Below, piece by piece: positions 8,722 to 17,273 of a DNA stretch of 64,000 nt. The notes below the pieces were generated by a model. That model was not told the origin of the DNA. It saw only the letters and a program-made list of their open reading frames with translations, and did not search any database. The position numbers and the translations under genes were made by a program. This DNA is from an uncultured archaeon (GTDB lineage: Archaea; Halobacteriota; Methanosarcinia; Methanosarcinales; Methanoperedenaceae): contig CABMII010000161.1 in the NCBI GenBank assembly GCA_902386255.1, positions 1-64,000 of the forward strand, given 5' to 3'. The stretch's first letter is position 1, and each line of letters opens with the position of its first letter.

Positions 8722-9711
8722 ATGAACACAACGACTATCGACTCAATGGTTCAGAGGAAACTCATAGAGATACTGAGGATACTCTTTGAGAACAAAGAAC
8801 CGATAGGAGCGCGGTTGATAGCCGACAGGATGAATGAACGCGGATACCCCATTGGCGAGAGGGGTGTCCGTTATCACCTCCGCATCCTTGATGAGCGGGG
8901 CCTCACCCAGCGCCAGGGTTATGACGGCAGGGTTATTACAGAAAGTGGGATACATGAACTCAACAATGCGCTTGTAGGTGACAGGCTGGGTTTCATAATC
9001 ACACGGATAGAGAAACTCATATATGATACTACCTTTGACCTCAAAACAGGGCAGGGAAGTGTGATTATCAATACTTCAATAATCGACAAGAAAGACGTTG
9101 ACCGGGCATTTGAGATAATGCGCCATGTGGTTTACGAAGGTTATTGTTTCAGCCCGTATATAAAATTAATAGAGGAAGAGGAAGTGGCTCTGGATATTGA
9201 TATCCCTGAAGGGAAAATAGGCATAGCTACGATGTGCAGTATAACGATTGACGGGATTTTGCTTAAAAACGGCATTCCTGTGACACCTAAATATGGCGGA
9301 TTACTGGAAGTGAAAAACAGAAAGCCTGTTGGGTTTGAGGATATTATTGTTTATAATGGGACTTCGATTGACCCGATGCGTATTTTTATTTCAAAAAAAA
9401 TGACAAGGGTTCTTGATGCCGTGGACACGGGTTCTGGCATGCTTCTTGCAAATCTCCGCGAGATTCCGGCATCAGCTGTTCCCGAGGCTGAAAAAATAAT
9501 GGAATCAGCAAGAGGTATTGGCATTTCTAACGTTGTACAAATCGGAAAACCCGGAAAATCGGTTCTGAACGCGCCAGTTGAAACAGGGAAAGTCGGCGTG
9601 GCGGTTTATGCAGGGACGAATATAATGGCTGCAGTTGAAGAGAGCGGGATTGATGTCACAACTTATCCGATTTCTACGATTATGGATTTCAAGGAAATGA
9701 AGAAACTGTGA
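8722..9711 (+). CDS. nrpR: nitrogen regulatory repressor NrpR (single-NrpR-domain form)
   Basis: NrpR represses nitrogen-assimilation genes and is released from DNA by 2-oxoglutarate. An N-terminal winged helix (MVQRKLIEILRILFENKEP to about residue 75, with GERGVRYHLRILDERG as recognition part) precedes one NrpR (DUF128) domain of about 240 residues. Methanococci have two such domains in one chain, while Methanosarcina splits them between NrpRI and NrpRII. This 329-residue protein matches the DNA-binding NrpRI form. A GGTGA ribosome site precedes the ATG, and the eight-base gap to glnA indicates cotranscription, which would make the repressor gene subject to the same control as glnA. Confidence 0.92.
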   Translation: MNTTTIDSMVQRKLIEILRILFENKEPIGARLIADRMNERGYPIGERGVRYHLRILDERGLTQRQGYDGRVITESGIHELNNALVGDRLGFIITRIEKLIYDTTFDLKTGQGSVIINTSIIDKKDVDRAFEIMRHVVYEGYCFSPYIKLIEEEEVALDIDIPEGKIGIATMCSITIDGILLKNGIPVTPKYGGLLEVKNRKPVGFEDIIVYNGTSIDPMRIFISKKMTRVLDAVDTGSGMLLANLREIPASAVPEAEKIMESARGIGISNVVQIGKPGKSVLNAPVETGKVGVAVYAGTNIMAAVEESGIDVTTYPISTIMDFKEMKKL

Positions 9712-9837
9712 GTTTTAGGAAGGGGATTGTTATAACATAACAGAGAATAAGAGAATAATCCTGTATGTCCTGAAAATGCTATATGCAGGTTTCGTACATT
9801 GTACGGGGTATACCGTGACTTAAAGGACGGTGAAATT

Positions 9838-10731
9838 ATGAGTAAACCAACAATATACCCAATACCTATATATCCTGCTGATGTAGAAAATAAAGAATTA
9901 ACAACCAATATCACATTAAGGAAACTAACAGATGTTGAAAAATTACATTTTTTTGGGATAGAGAATGCAAAATATGACCCAAATGGTATATTAAGCGGGT
10001 TCGATGTGCGACGGACAACACTTTCAAAAGAAATAGGTTTTTTATTAGATAAGAATTATGAACCCGATGTCAATCTAAAATATAAATTTCTTTCAGCACA
10101 ATATTGCATTGAGATAACTGATGGTGAGTTAGCGAATTTATTCTATATGGGTATGAAATTATTGTTTCCAGAGAAAATGGGGCTGATTGTTGGTATCAAA
10201 GAAGGCGAAAGAGGATATGAATATGGTTATGGCATACATTACATTAATCCTATATCAACGGGTATTAGGAACAGCATTCCTGATTGGAAATTGAGGGATA
10301 TTGAACAAGCTGTGACAATATTTTCCAAGATCGAACGCTTAAAGAATGATGATAAACTACAAATAATACGAGACAAATATTTGTATGCCGTATCTGATGA
10401 GAATATAAAAAGAGAAAATCGTTTTATCGATTTAGTTACAATTTTAGAAATGTTGTATTTACCAAATGAAGGCATTGAATTAGGGTATCGATTGAAAATT
10501 CGAATTGCGAAAGTATTCAAAAAATTTCAAAATAGAAATGCAACAGAAGTTTTTAAAAATGTGGGTAAGATTTATGGAGTGAGATCTGGACTAGTTCATA
10601 ATGGAAAACATACTGAAACAGGTAAATGGTATCCTATATTACTGGAATATGCAAGGGAATCAATAAAGATATATCTGGATAACCAAAAAGCATTCAATGA
10701 AAACGAACTGGATGTTATCAGTTTGGAATGA
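9838..10731 (+). CDS. ApeA-like HEPN domain protein, orphan
   Basis: The N-terminal 200 residues are unassigned. The C-terminal part looks like an Apea-type HEPN domain: RFIDLVTILEMLYLPNEG, then a helical segment, then IYGVRSGLVHNGK. The Arg and His of RSGLVH form the R-X4-H motif that HEPN ribonucleases use for catalysis. ApeA-family proteins are known as abortive-infection defence factors in bacteria. The ATG at 9838 follows GGTGA and is preferred to an upstream start at 9799. The gene is markedly AT-rich compared with nrpR and is followed by a recombinase fragment, so horizontal acquisition is likely. A defence role is inference only. Confidence 0.6.
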   Translation: MSKPTIYPIPIYPADVENKELTTNITLRKLTDVEKLHFFGIENAKYDPNGILSGFDVRRTTLSKEIGFLLDKNYEPDVNLKYKFLSAQYCIEITDGELANLFYMGMKLLFPEKMGLIVGIKEGERGYEYGYGIHYINPISTGIRNSIPDWKLRDIEQAVTIFSKIERLKNDDKLQIIRDKYLYAVSDENIKRENRFIDLVTILEMLYLPNEGIELGYRLKIRIAKVFKKFQNRNATEVFKNVGKIYGVRSGLVHNGKHTETGKWYPILLEYARESIKIYLDNQKAFNENELDVISLE

Positions 10732-10905
10732 TAAAAACTTCCGTGCCTCGCCCTTTGAACAACAGGAATAAGTATCTGGAACTCGGTATAGAAATAAGTT
10801 TGAACTACGGCGATTACGAGCGGAGGGCGGAGTCCGTGACTGCAACATGCGCTCGTTCTCATACTCGTGAGTCTAAAAAATTTGAGACAGGTTATTTGCA
10901 GGCAT

Positions 10906-11169
10906 TTAAGTATTGAGATGGCATACGAGTTCAGATTTACCCGCCCATGTAAAAAACTGCTTTAGCCTGACTTTGGAAATTTCAACTGTTCCGATTAGGC
11001 ATTCGTTATGTTTTTCCATAATGTAGTTATTCACATCGGTTCTATCCCACTTTTCAAGCGACTTAAGCCTATCGATGTTCTTTAAAAATTTACTATAACT
11101 CGCTATAGTTTTCTCTGCTGTGCCATTGACTTTAAGTTCCTGAAGGAATTTATCGATTAATTTGGCCAT
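10906..11169 (-). pseudogene. tyrosine recombinase fragment (N-terminal SAM-like DNA-binding domain only)
   Basis: The frame encodes MAKLIDKFLQELKVNGTA, then EKTIASYSKFLKNI, and ends FFTWAGKSELVCHL. This is the core-binding, SAM-like domain of phage integrase/XerC-type recombinases. The catalytic domain with R-H-R-Y residues is missing, and nothing like it is visible in the following 170 bases. The piece is therefore a truncated recombinase and a scar of a mobile element. An upstream ATG at 11223 would add a hydrophobic 18 residues that are probably not natural. The adjacent 10732-10905 stretch holds no gene I can support. Confidence 0.6.
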
Positions 11170-11438
11170 ATTCTCTAATATGTAAGTATCAAGCAATAAA
11201 GCCATTATCAAAAAAATTAACAAATCCCCATAATGTAGTTTTTTAAAATAAAAAATGATTTATAGGTATATTCTTACAAAATATTAATTTATATACAATT
11301 AAACACCAAAGTGTCTCTGATAAGCTATTAATACACAAAATTAATCTCTAAAATTATCGATTTATTTATAACAAAAGCCACATCTGAAAAACCATGTGAG
11401 AATATTTGTTAAGCGAGAAGAGTTGACAGAATGATAAC

Positions 11439-12648
11439 TCAATCATCACCGCCACCACCTCTCGCATTATTTGACGAATGGCATCGGCTTCCAGTGCATG
11501 TAGTCTCCATATATCGAACCGGATGACAGGTTACGCAAGAGAGCAGTCTCTCCACACGCCCGCCAATATGTTCACCAACCCTTTGATGCACAAAGTTTGC
11601 AGGCGTAAAACCATCAGGAGTATGGCATTGGGAGCAGTCGGTATCCATACCTGCGTGGGTTGAAGGCGGCTCGTGGCAATTTACACATCCTGCTGCAGTC
11701 CCCGTATAGACTCCATGATGGCACTGGTCGCATGTTAGAGACTGGTGTTGTCCTGTCAACGGGAATGTTGAATGGTCGAAAGTTGCAGGTGTCCAGCCTG
11801 CAGGAGAGTGGCATTTATCGCAGTCACTCACGATCCCTGCGATGTGATTTGCTGGCACTTTATGGCAATTTTCACACATCCTTGCGGTCCCGTTATAGAC
11901 TCCATGATGGCACTGGTCACATGTGAGAGACTGGTGTTTTCCTGTCAATGGGAATGTTGAATGGTCAAACGTTGCAGGCGTCCAGCCAGACATCGAGTGG
12001 CATTTATCACAGTTTCCCGAAATCCCCTGGATATGGTTGACAGGTACTTTGTGGCAGGATTCACAACTGGGGTTTATGCCGCTATATTTGTCTCCCGGGT
12101 GGCATTTATCACAGCTCAAATTTGCGTGCACGCCAATAAGCTTGAAATTTGTATGAGCTTTATGGCATAAGTCGCATTGTGTGGTTGTTATAATACGCGT
12201 CTGGCCCGACTGGTTATGGACGAGCCGGCTGTGGCAATCGGCACATAATACGGATTTGTCCATGTGCAAGGCATGTTTTGCCTCAATAGTCTTATCTGTG
12301 AGATTGCGGGTTTCAGGATGGCATGCAAGGCATTGTTCGTTTTTTACCCGCGTTACAATCTGGATAGGTACCTTATAATTGCCTGAAAAATGGGCAACGA
12401 TTTGCTCCGCTCCCCGCACATTCTCTTCAATAAAGCTTTGAAATCCGGGTTCTGAATGGCAATTAAGACATACCGCCTTTGTTGCATGCGTCGAATTTTG
12501 CCATGATTGGTAGTAAAAGTTCATTTCATGTCATGAATTACAAAACGCGGGCTGGGATTTCACTACCTGGAACCCAACACCCCCGACGATTATTATAATC
12601 GCCAGAATTACCAGTGAAGTTATTGAAATTGATTTTTTAAGCACCATG
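11439..12648 (-). pseudogene. large multiheme c cytochrome with disrupted NapC/NirT-like N-terminus
   Basis: The intact part (11439-12524) encodes 361 residues with 14 CXXCH sites and one CX4CH (CTGSRCH) near the end, but has no signal peptide. Reading further upstream recovers the missing start. An ATG at 12646-12648 gives MVLKKSISITSLVILA, then after one surplus base the other frame gives IIIIVGGVGFQVVKSQPAF, a typical signal anchor. The first heme motif then reads CNS-stop-H, with TGA at 12531-12533 where a Cys codon is expected, followed by EMNFYYQSWQNSTH as in NapC/NirT proteins. Two independent lesions sit within 125 bases. Without the N-terminus the protein could not be exported or loaded with heme, so I call a pseudogene; sequencing error is the alternative. 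Confidence 0.75.
11743..12015 (-). repeat. 189-bp (63-residue) tandem heme-domain repeat
   Basis: Within the large cytochrome the segment CDKCH..WTPATFDHSTFPLTG..HQSLTCDQCHHGVY recurs with an offset of 63 residues, each unit carrying three heme sites. A third, more divergent copy (CSQCH followed by GFTPANF) follows. The repeat is also clear in the DNA, for example GGGAATGTTGAATGGTC near 11761 and again near 11950. It shows growth of the cytochrome by internal duplication. Confidence 0.85.
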
Positions 12649-12734
12649 ATTATTAAAGGAACGTAAATATTCGGTATCCGATATATGTATCGACGATTAA
12701 ATAGGTTTTTGAAATTTTAAGGATTATCAATCTA

Positions 12735-13835
12735 TCAATCCGATACCATAACGAACTCCCCGAGTCTTTTTATCGCATCGTATTTCTCTTTCCTGTCAAG
12801 CCTGGCGCTATCCAGCGATTCCTGCAATACCTGGATGGAATTATCATAGACTTCCCTGTTCACAGGGTACGGAAAACCGTCCTTTCCACCGTGCGTGAAA
12901 CTATACTTTACCGGGTCGCGCCAGCTCGGTGCGCTCCCGTACACCAGATCCGATATCATCGCAAGCGCTCGTATCTTTTTCGGCCCCATGCCGTTAAGTG
13001 ATATCAGTTCCTCATAATTTGAAGGTTGTAATTCGTATGCTCTTTTCAGCACTTCCATTCCCCGCTCGCTGATATCGATATCAAGTACGGGATGACGGGA
13101 AGGAAGCCCAAAGCCAGTTTCAAAATCAGCCAGCATCCGCTGTTTCGAAGGTTTCAGGTATTTCCTGAGGTGTTCAGGATTGTCTTTTATAAGGTCAAGG
13201 CTTACACTGCGGCATGATTCACTTTCGCCCGCTGTCATATCCAGGACATTCGCTTCCTTCCTGTCGCAGCAGATGCCATCTTTGGGCTCAATAAAGCTCT
13301 TCACGGAATCTGAAAGCCAGTGATACCGGCGAGCGTAGTCAGTATTCATGCCCTGCTGCACTACAGCCCAGTCGCCCTTTTCAGTGAAGAAAAAGCAGTG
13401 ATGGTATAACTGGTAGCCGTCCTGGATGCAGGAATTATCCACTTTTGCTGCCATCCTGCTTGAATATTTCAACTTCTCTATCTTATTGGAGGATAACGAA
13501 AAAATCCCGCCGTTTTTTTCAATTTCATCAGGCGCTTTTCGCGACACTGCGCCTTTTCCGCCTGCGACTGTTATTCCGTGTTCCTCAGGCGACAGCGCCA
13601 TCTTGAGCGCGCCGCAGGTGGTCGTGGTCGTACCGGATGAGTGCCAGTCAAATCCGAGGACGCACGAAAACGCCTGGAACCAGAAAGGGTCGGATATTCG
13701 CTTTAAAAATTCGTCCTGGCCATATTCATAAATGAGCGCTTCGGTGATTCCTCCGGCCAGCCTCACCATTCTCTTAAATAGCCATGCAGGGGCTTTTCCG
13801 CCGTGGAGGGGCAGGCTTACAGTGCCGGTACGCAT
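12735..13835 (-). CDS. DUF763 family protein
   Basis: The start MRTGTVSLPLHGGKAPAWL and the overall length of 366 residues match the DUF763 family, which is found in many archaea and some bacteria and is of unknown biochemical role. A helix-hairpin-helix-like segment, LISLNGMGPKKIRALAMISD, lies near residue 285 and suggests contact with nucleic acid. A cluster of Cys residues occurs near residues 185-220. The gene starts close to a divergent radical SAM gene (42-57 bases apart), so the two share an upstream region. I can add no function. Confidence 0.85.
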   Translation of the reverse strand: MRTGTVSLPLHGGKAPAWLFKRMVRLAGGITEALIYEYGQDEFLKRISDPFWFQAFSCVLGFDWHSSGTTTTTCGALKMALSPEEHGITVAGGKGAVSRKAPDEIEKNGGIFSLSSNKIEKLKYSSRMAAKVDNSCIQDGYQLYHHCFFFTEKGDWAVVQQGMNTDYARRYHWLSDSVKSFIEPKDGICCDRKEANVLDMTAGESESCRSVSLDLIKDNPEHLRKYLKPSKQRMLADFETGFGLPSRHPVLDIDISERGMEVLKRAYELQPSNYEELISLNGMGPKKIRALAMISDLVYGSAPSWRDPVKYSFTHGGKDGFPYPVNREVYDNSIQVLQESLDSARLDRKEKYDAIKRLGEFVMVSD

Positions 13836-13891
13836 GAATAGAGGTTAGCTGCCTAAATATTAAATGTAATGAAAGCATGGTGAAAGTATAT

Positions 13892-14872
13892 ATGAAAATG
13901 AACGCTACGATAAAAGCCGAGCTGATCTCCATCGGCGCCATTGATATTGACCCTGCCCTGCTTGGAAGAATAACGATTCCGACCGCAGGACCCGGCGCCG
14001 GCGGCAAGGCTTTTTTCTTCAGGTCTGGAAAGCACAGGGTCAGGCTGGTAGTGGATTCCGGCTCACCGCTGCGGGCCGTAAAGGACAAGGGGGATATCGT
14101 GATATTGAAAGGCGGAAAAGAGCTTGTGAGGGGAACCATCGAAGAAGAACTCATCCACTGCCCTGAGCAGGCATACATAACCATGAGCGAGCGCTGCATT
14201 TATGACTGCAAGTTCTGCCCTGTCCCGAAACTTAAAGGCAAGGTCAAATCCACCGAAGAGCTGCTGGCGCTGGTAGAAGAGGCGTACAATCTCGGGAAGA
14301 TGAAAGGAATTTCTATAACTTCAGGCGTTGAGGTGTCGCCAGAAAAAGAAGTGGATAGGGCTGTGGAACTTGTCAAAGCATTGCGGAAATATAATGTTAC
14401 TATAGGCGTCTCGGTCTATCCCACAAAGGATTCATCGCGCCTCTTGAAAGATGCCGGCGCGAGTGAGATAAAATACAATGTGGAGACAATGGACAGGGAA
14501 CTTTACGATAAATACTGTAAAAAACCTCCTCTTGACTTTACACTTGAATGCCTGAAGGATGCAGTAAAGATATTCGGGAAGAATCATGTGTTCACGAATT
14601 TCATAGTCGGGCTTGGAGAGACTGATGAAACGGTTGAGAAATATTACGAAGAACTTGCCAGGATGGGCGTTATCCCGATAATTAGAGCAGTCGGAGTGCA
14701 TCCCCTGCGCTTTGGTGAACTGGAAGCCGAGCGACCGACTGCGAAAAGGTTACTTAAACTTGCGAAAATGGCGCGGCGGATACTTGATAAATACGGACTT
14801 GATGCAAGTGTATCGGAGACCATGTGCCTGCCGTGTACGGGGTGCGATTTGAATCCACATATTGATTTATGA
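13892..14872 (+). CDS. radical SAM protein, uncharacterised archaeal type
   Basis: The [4Fe-4S]-binding motif CIYDCKFC (CX3CX2C) occurs about 95 residues in, followed by the GGE-like position ISITSGVE and a TIM-barrel pattern (VETMDRELYDKYCKK, FIVGLGETDETVEKY). The C-terminus has a second Cys group, CLPCTGC, which could hold another cluster. The arrangement resembles BioB/HmdB relatives, but the length and the N-terminal 90 residues differ from both. Several starts are possible (13877, 13892, 13898); 13892 has a GGTGAAAG ribosome site. Substrate unknown. Confidence 0.75.
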   Translation: MKMNATIKAELISIGAIDIDPALLGRITIPTAGPGAGGKAFFFRSGKHRVRLVVDSGSPLRAVKDKGDIVILKGGKELVRGTIEEELIHCPEQAYITMSERCIYDCKFCPVPKLKGKVKSTEELLALVEEAYNLGKMKGISITSGVEVSPEKEVDRAVELVKALRKYNVTIGVSVYPTKDSSRLLKDAGASEIKYNVETMDRELYDKYCKKPPLDFTLECLKDAVKIFGKNHVFTNFIVGLGETDETVEKYYEELARMGVIPIIRAVGVHPLRFGELEAERPTAKRLLKLAKMARRILDKYGLDASVSETMCLPCTGCDLNPHIDL

Positions 14873-14880
14873 GCCGAATC

Positions 14881-14942
14881 ACCGCAAAGACGCCAAGGAC
14901 ACAGAGATATCTCCGCTTTGCGTTCTTTGTTCCTATGCGGTT
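14881..14942. repeat. imperfect palindromic intergenic repeat
   Basis: ACCGCAAAGACGCCAAGGA on one side and CTTTGCGTTCTTTG...ATGCGGT on the other form an imperfect hairpin between the radical SAM and JAMM genes. A shortened relative is at 50289-50333. Such A-C-C-G-C-A-A-A-G elements are dispersed non-coding repeats in several archaeal genomes. Confidence 0.55.
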
Positions 14943-14956
14943 ATAAAAATCATACT

Positions 14957-15358
14957 ATGATTAACGAAATCAAAATCTCAAGTCGTGATATAGAACTGAT
15001 ACAGGCAGAACTTGAAGCTAACAAGCCGTTTGAAGCATGCGGTGTGCTCATAGGAACCATCATCGGCAGCACGGCGCTTGTGGAAAAAGCCCTGCCTGTG
15101 ACAAACGCGAAGCGCACCCGGAGAAGTTTTGAGCTTGACCCGAAAGAGCATTACAACGCATGGAACGAAGCCGAAAAGAACGGCAGGGAGATTGTTGGGG
15201 TGTTTCACACTCATCCCGTTTCGTCCGCTGTACCATCGTTGTGGGACAGGGAAACAATGCAAAATGAAACTTCTGTATGGCTTATCGCAGGCGTTGACGG
15301 GATGAGGGCGTATGTGTGGGAGAATGGGATAATAACAGTAAAATTAACCGAAATCTGA
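14957..15358 (+). CDS. JAMM/MPN+ family metalloprotease
   Basis: The protein (133 residues) holds a full JAMM zinc motif: HTHPVSSAVPSLWD gives H-X-H, seven residues, Ser, two residues and Asp. A conserved Glu (FEACG) is near the N-terminus. Archaeal JAMM proteases cleave ubiquitin-like SAMP conjugates, and bacterial relatives process sulfur carriers. This start, MINEIKISSRD, is preferred over 14918 because the upstream frame runs through the palindromic repeat. No ubiquitin-like or E1 gene is adjacent, so the substrate is not indicated by context. Confidence 0.88.
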   Translation: MINEIKISSRDIELIQAELEANKPFEACGVLIGTIIGSTALVEKALPVTNAKRTRRSFELDPKEHYNAWNEAEKNGREIVGVFHTHPVSSAVPSLWDRETMQNETSVWLIAGVDGMRAYVWENGIITVKLTEI

Positions 15359-16247
15359 TAAAATCCTTTCTAGCTTTTCTTCCCTGACTCACGCATAACT
15401 TTCAGGGCAATGGATACTGTTTTCTTTTATCCATTATTCCGCCTGAAAAACTCGCGGTAGCCATAGTCCTGTAATCTTCTGCTGATATAACCGGCGCAGC
15501 GATTCCATTCACGGTCTGCTTGCTTATGCATCCTTCGAGTAATTCAGTACCCGCCTTTTTATAAGTTCGTATTTTTTGTCAAATAATTTTGGTGCGTTTG
15601 CAACTCCAGACCAGCTCCAACCGAATTCGGAACATATTTTACGAAAATAGTTTAAAATTATTGTATAATATTAATTATTATTTTTAATCAGTTATTTTTT
15701 ATCATATAGACTGTTAGTCATGTGTGTTATAATATGGGCAGAATGGAGTTTTGGTGCTTGGGAGCATAAAAAATCCACCTGCCCACAAGAATACTATGAT
15801 GGTTTTGTTCTATAAATAACTCTATGAAGTATGAACATCTGCTGCTAAAGCATATACAATATTCCATTAAAACTTTTAATTAGTGCAATAGGGTAGAGTT
15901 CGGGGTCGTTAACTCAAACCCATGCAAATTAAGGTTAAATGACCGTTACAATGTGCTTCTGACATGTGCTTATAACACTGTTACCTTTACCTATTCCTTC
16001 TTGCATACTGTGAAATGCAGGGACTGATAGAATACCACCTTAATCCAAATTTGTTTTTTTTCAGTCCTTGCAACCACCTTCTTTGTTTAATGTCGTAATA
16101 AAAATTGTAGATGCTCCGATTACCTAGCCGTCGATCAATTAATTTTATATAAAACTAACAATTATGTTTTTATAATGGATAAATGTTATGATTCGATCAT
16201 CGTAGAAATAAAAAAAATATAAATAGTAGAATTACCAATGAAATATT
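15359..16247. other. 889-bp AT-rich gap, mostly no recognisable gene
   Basis: Apart from the gene relic at 15402-15578 nothing convincing is seen. From about 15600 the sequence is very AT-rich with many stops in all frames and no conserved hairpin, tRNA or array. The last 80 bases probably contain the promoter of the DUF1699 gene at 16248 (TTTTATATAA near 16143 is a TATA candidate, though rather far). Confidence 0.5.
15402..15578 (-). pseudogene. possible relic of a protein-coding gene
   Basis: Between two stops on the minus strand an open frame of about 58 codons has a strongly protein-like reading (KAGTELLEGCISKQTVNG, IAAPVISAEDYRTMATASF, SGGIMDKRKQYPLP) and higher GC than the bases around it. 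It has no start codon. It looks like the C-terminal end of a lost gene. I do not recognise the family. Confidence 0.3.
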
Positions 16248-16529
16248 ATGAAAGTCGTTTTCAGAATTATTGGCGGAGAGGAAGACCTCAAAGATATTGA
16301 TGGGAAAGAAGAAAATGTACATTTTTGTTTCAGGCCGTATGAAAAAAACATTTTTGAGCTTGTAGCAAAAACCCCAAAACTGAAAAGGATACAATTGCCG
16401 TCGTCGTATCATAAAACGATTTCAAACACAACGAAAACGCTTTTAAAAATGAAAAATATCAAATTGTTAACCGGAGATATCTGGGGTCATCGGACTGACA
16501 TAGACAGGTTTGCTGAATTAGAAATTTAA
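16248..16529 (+). CDS. DUF1699 family protein
   Basis: This complete 93-residue protein is the paralog of the fragment at the left edge of the window. It shares the FRPYEKNIFELV pattern, then has KRIQLPSSYHKTIS and ends with LLTGDIWGHRTDIDRF. DUF1699 proteins are small, soluble and largely restricted to Methanosarcinales; their role is unknown, and the conserved GDIWGHR could be a ligand-binding loop. The gene is isolated in an AT-rich area. Its last four bases overlap the end of the methyltransferase gene on the other strand. Confidence 0.8.
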   Translation: MKVVFRIIGGEEDLKDIDGKEENVHFCFRPYEKNIFELVAKTPKLKRIQLPSSYHKTISNTTKTLLKMKNIKLLTGDIWGHRTDIDRFAELEI

Positions 16530-17146
16530 AATCTGAGTGAAGCAGGGTTTGACTTACACCTAGTGCCGACTATGACAGTAAGCTGCTCGAACATGAATCT
16601 CTCCTGCGCTATCTCTTTAACCGCATAATTCAGAGCCACCATCTTTGATCTTATCTCTTCTATTCCTGTCAGTGACGATACAAGCATAATAATCCGCCCG
16701 TTTTCGGCAAGACGCCCCCCGGCATCTTCAAGGAACCTGTTGATGAGTCTCCTGCCATCATTTCCACCGTCAAGAGCCACGTTTATCCAGTCTTTTATTG
16801 CATCTTTTTTCGCAGTTTCTTTTATGATTGGAAGATACGGCGGATTAAATATGATAATATCGAATTTCCCTTTAACACAACTTAACAAATCGCCCCTGAT
16901 TGCATCCACGCCATTTTCTTTTGTACATGCCGCTGCGTATGGGTTGATATCAATACCTGTTATTTTTGCTTTTGTATTGGCTTTTATGACAGCAGATATT
17001 ATTCCGCTTCCGCAGCCCACCTCTAATATCCTTTCCAGGCCTTTTATCTCTGATAATGCAGCCTCGACAAGAAGAAATGAGTCTTCGGAGGGTTCATAGA
17101 CCGAATCCGTATATTTTATGACAGTATTTTTATAATGGATATTCAT
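16526..17146 (-). CDS. HemK2/Mtq2-like protein-glutamine N5-methyltransferase
   Basis: This class I SAM-dependent methyltransferase has the SAM loop LEVGCGSGIISAVI (residues about 41-54), an acidic GIDINPYA and the diagnostic NPPY motif (IIFNPPYLP) that binds the glutamine side chain. The 206-residue length without an extra N-terminal domain matches the archaeal and eukaryotic HemK2 group, which methylates the GGQ glutamine of release factor aRF1. The last dozen residues (CKSNPASLRF) are unusual and may be an added tail. Confidence is high for the enzyme class and moderate for the substrate. Confidence 0.85.
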   Translation of the reverse strand: MNIHYKNTVIKYTDSVYEPSEDSFLLVEAALSEIKGLERILEVGCGSGIISAVIKANTKAKITGIDINPYAAACTKENGVDAIRGDLLSCVKGKFDIIIFNPPYLPIIKETAKKDAIKDWINVALDGGNDGRRLINRFLEDAGGRLAENGRIIMLVSSLTGIEEIRSKMVALNYAVKEIAQERFMFEQLTVIVGTRCKSNPASLRF

Positions 17147-17273
17147 CGGGGGATTCTGACATTCTCGGTTAAACTGATAATGATATCCATGTAATTTAAA
17201 TATAATGTTATGATACTGTCAAGAAAACATTTAATATTAATAAAAAGAATTGGGATTTAGTAAGGAAGAAAGG

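Noticed and set aside
10732-10905. Possible gene between the HEPN protein and the recombinase fragment
   Set aside because: Higher GC than its neighbours, but no frame with a start and reasonable protein reading.
12531-12533. TGA inside the CXXCH motif as selenocysteine or other recoding
   Set aside because: A separate frameshift lies about 70 bases upstream and no selenocysteine element is recognisable, so mutation or sequence error is simpler.
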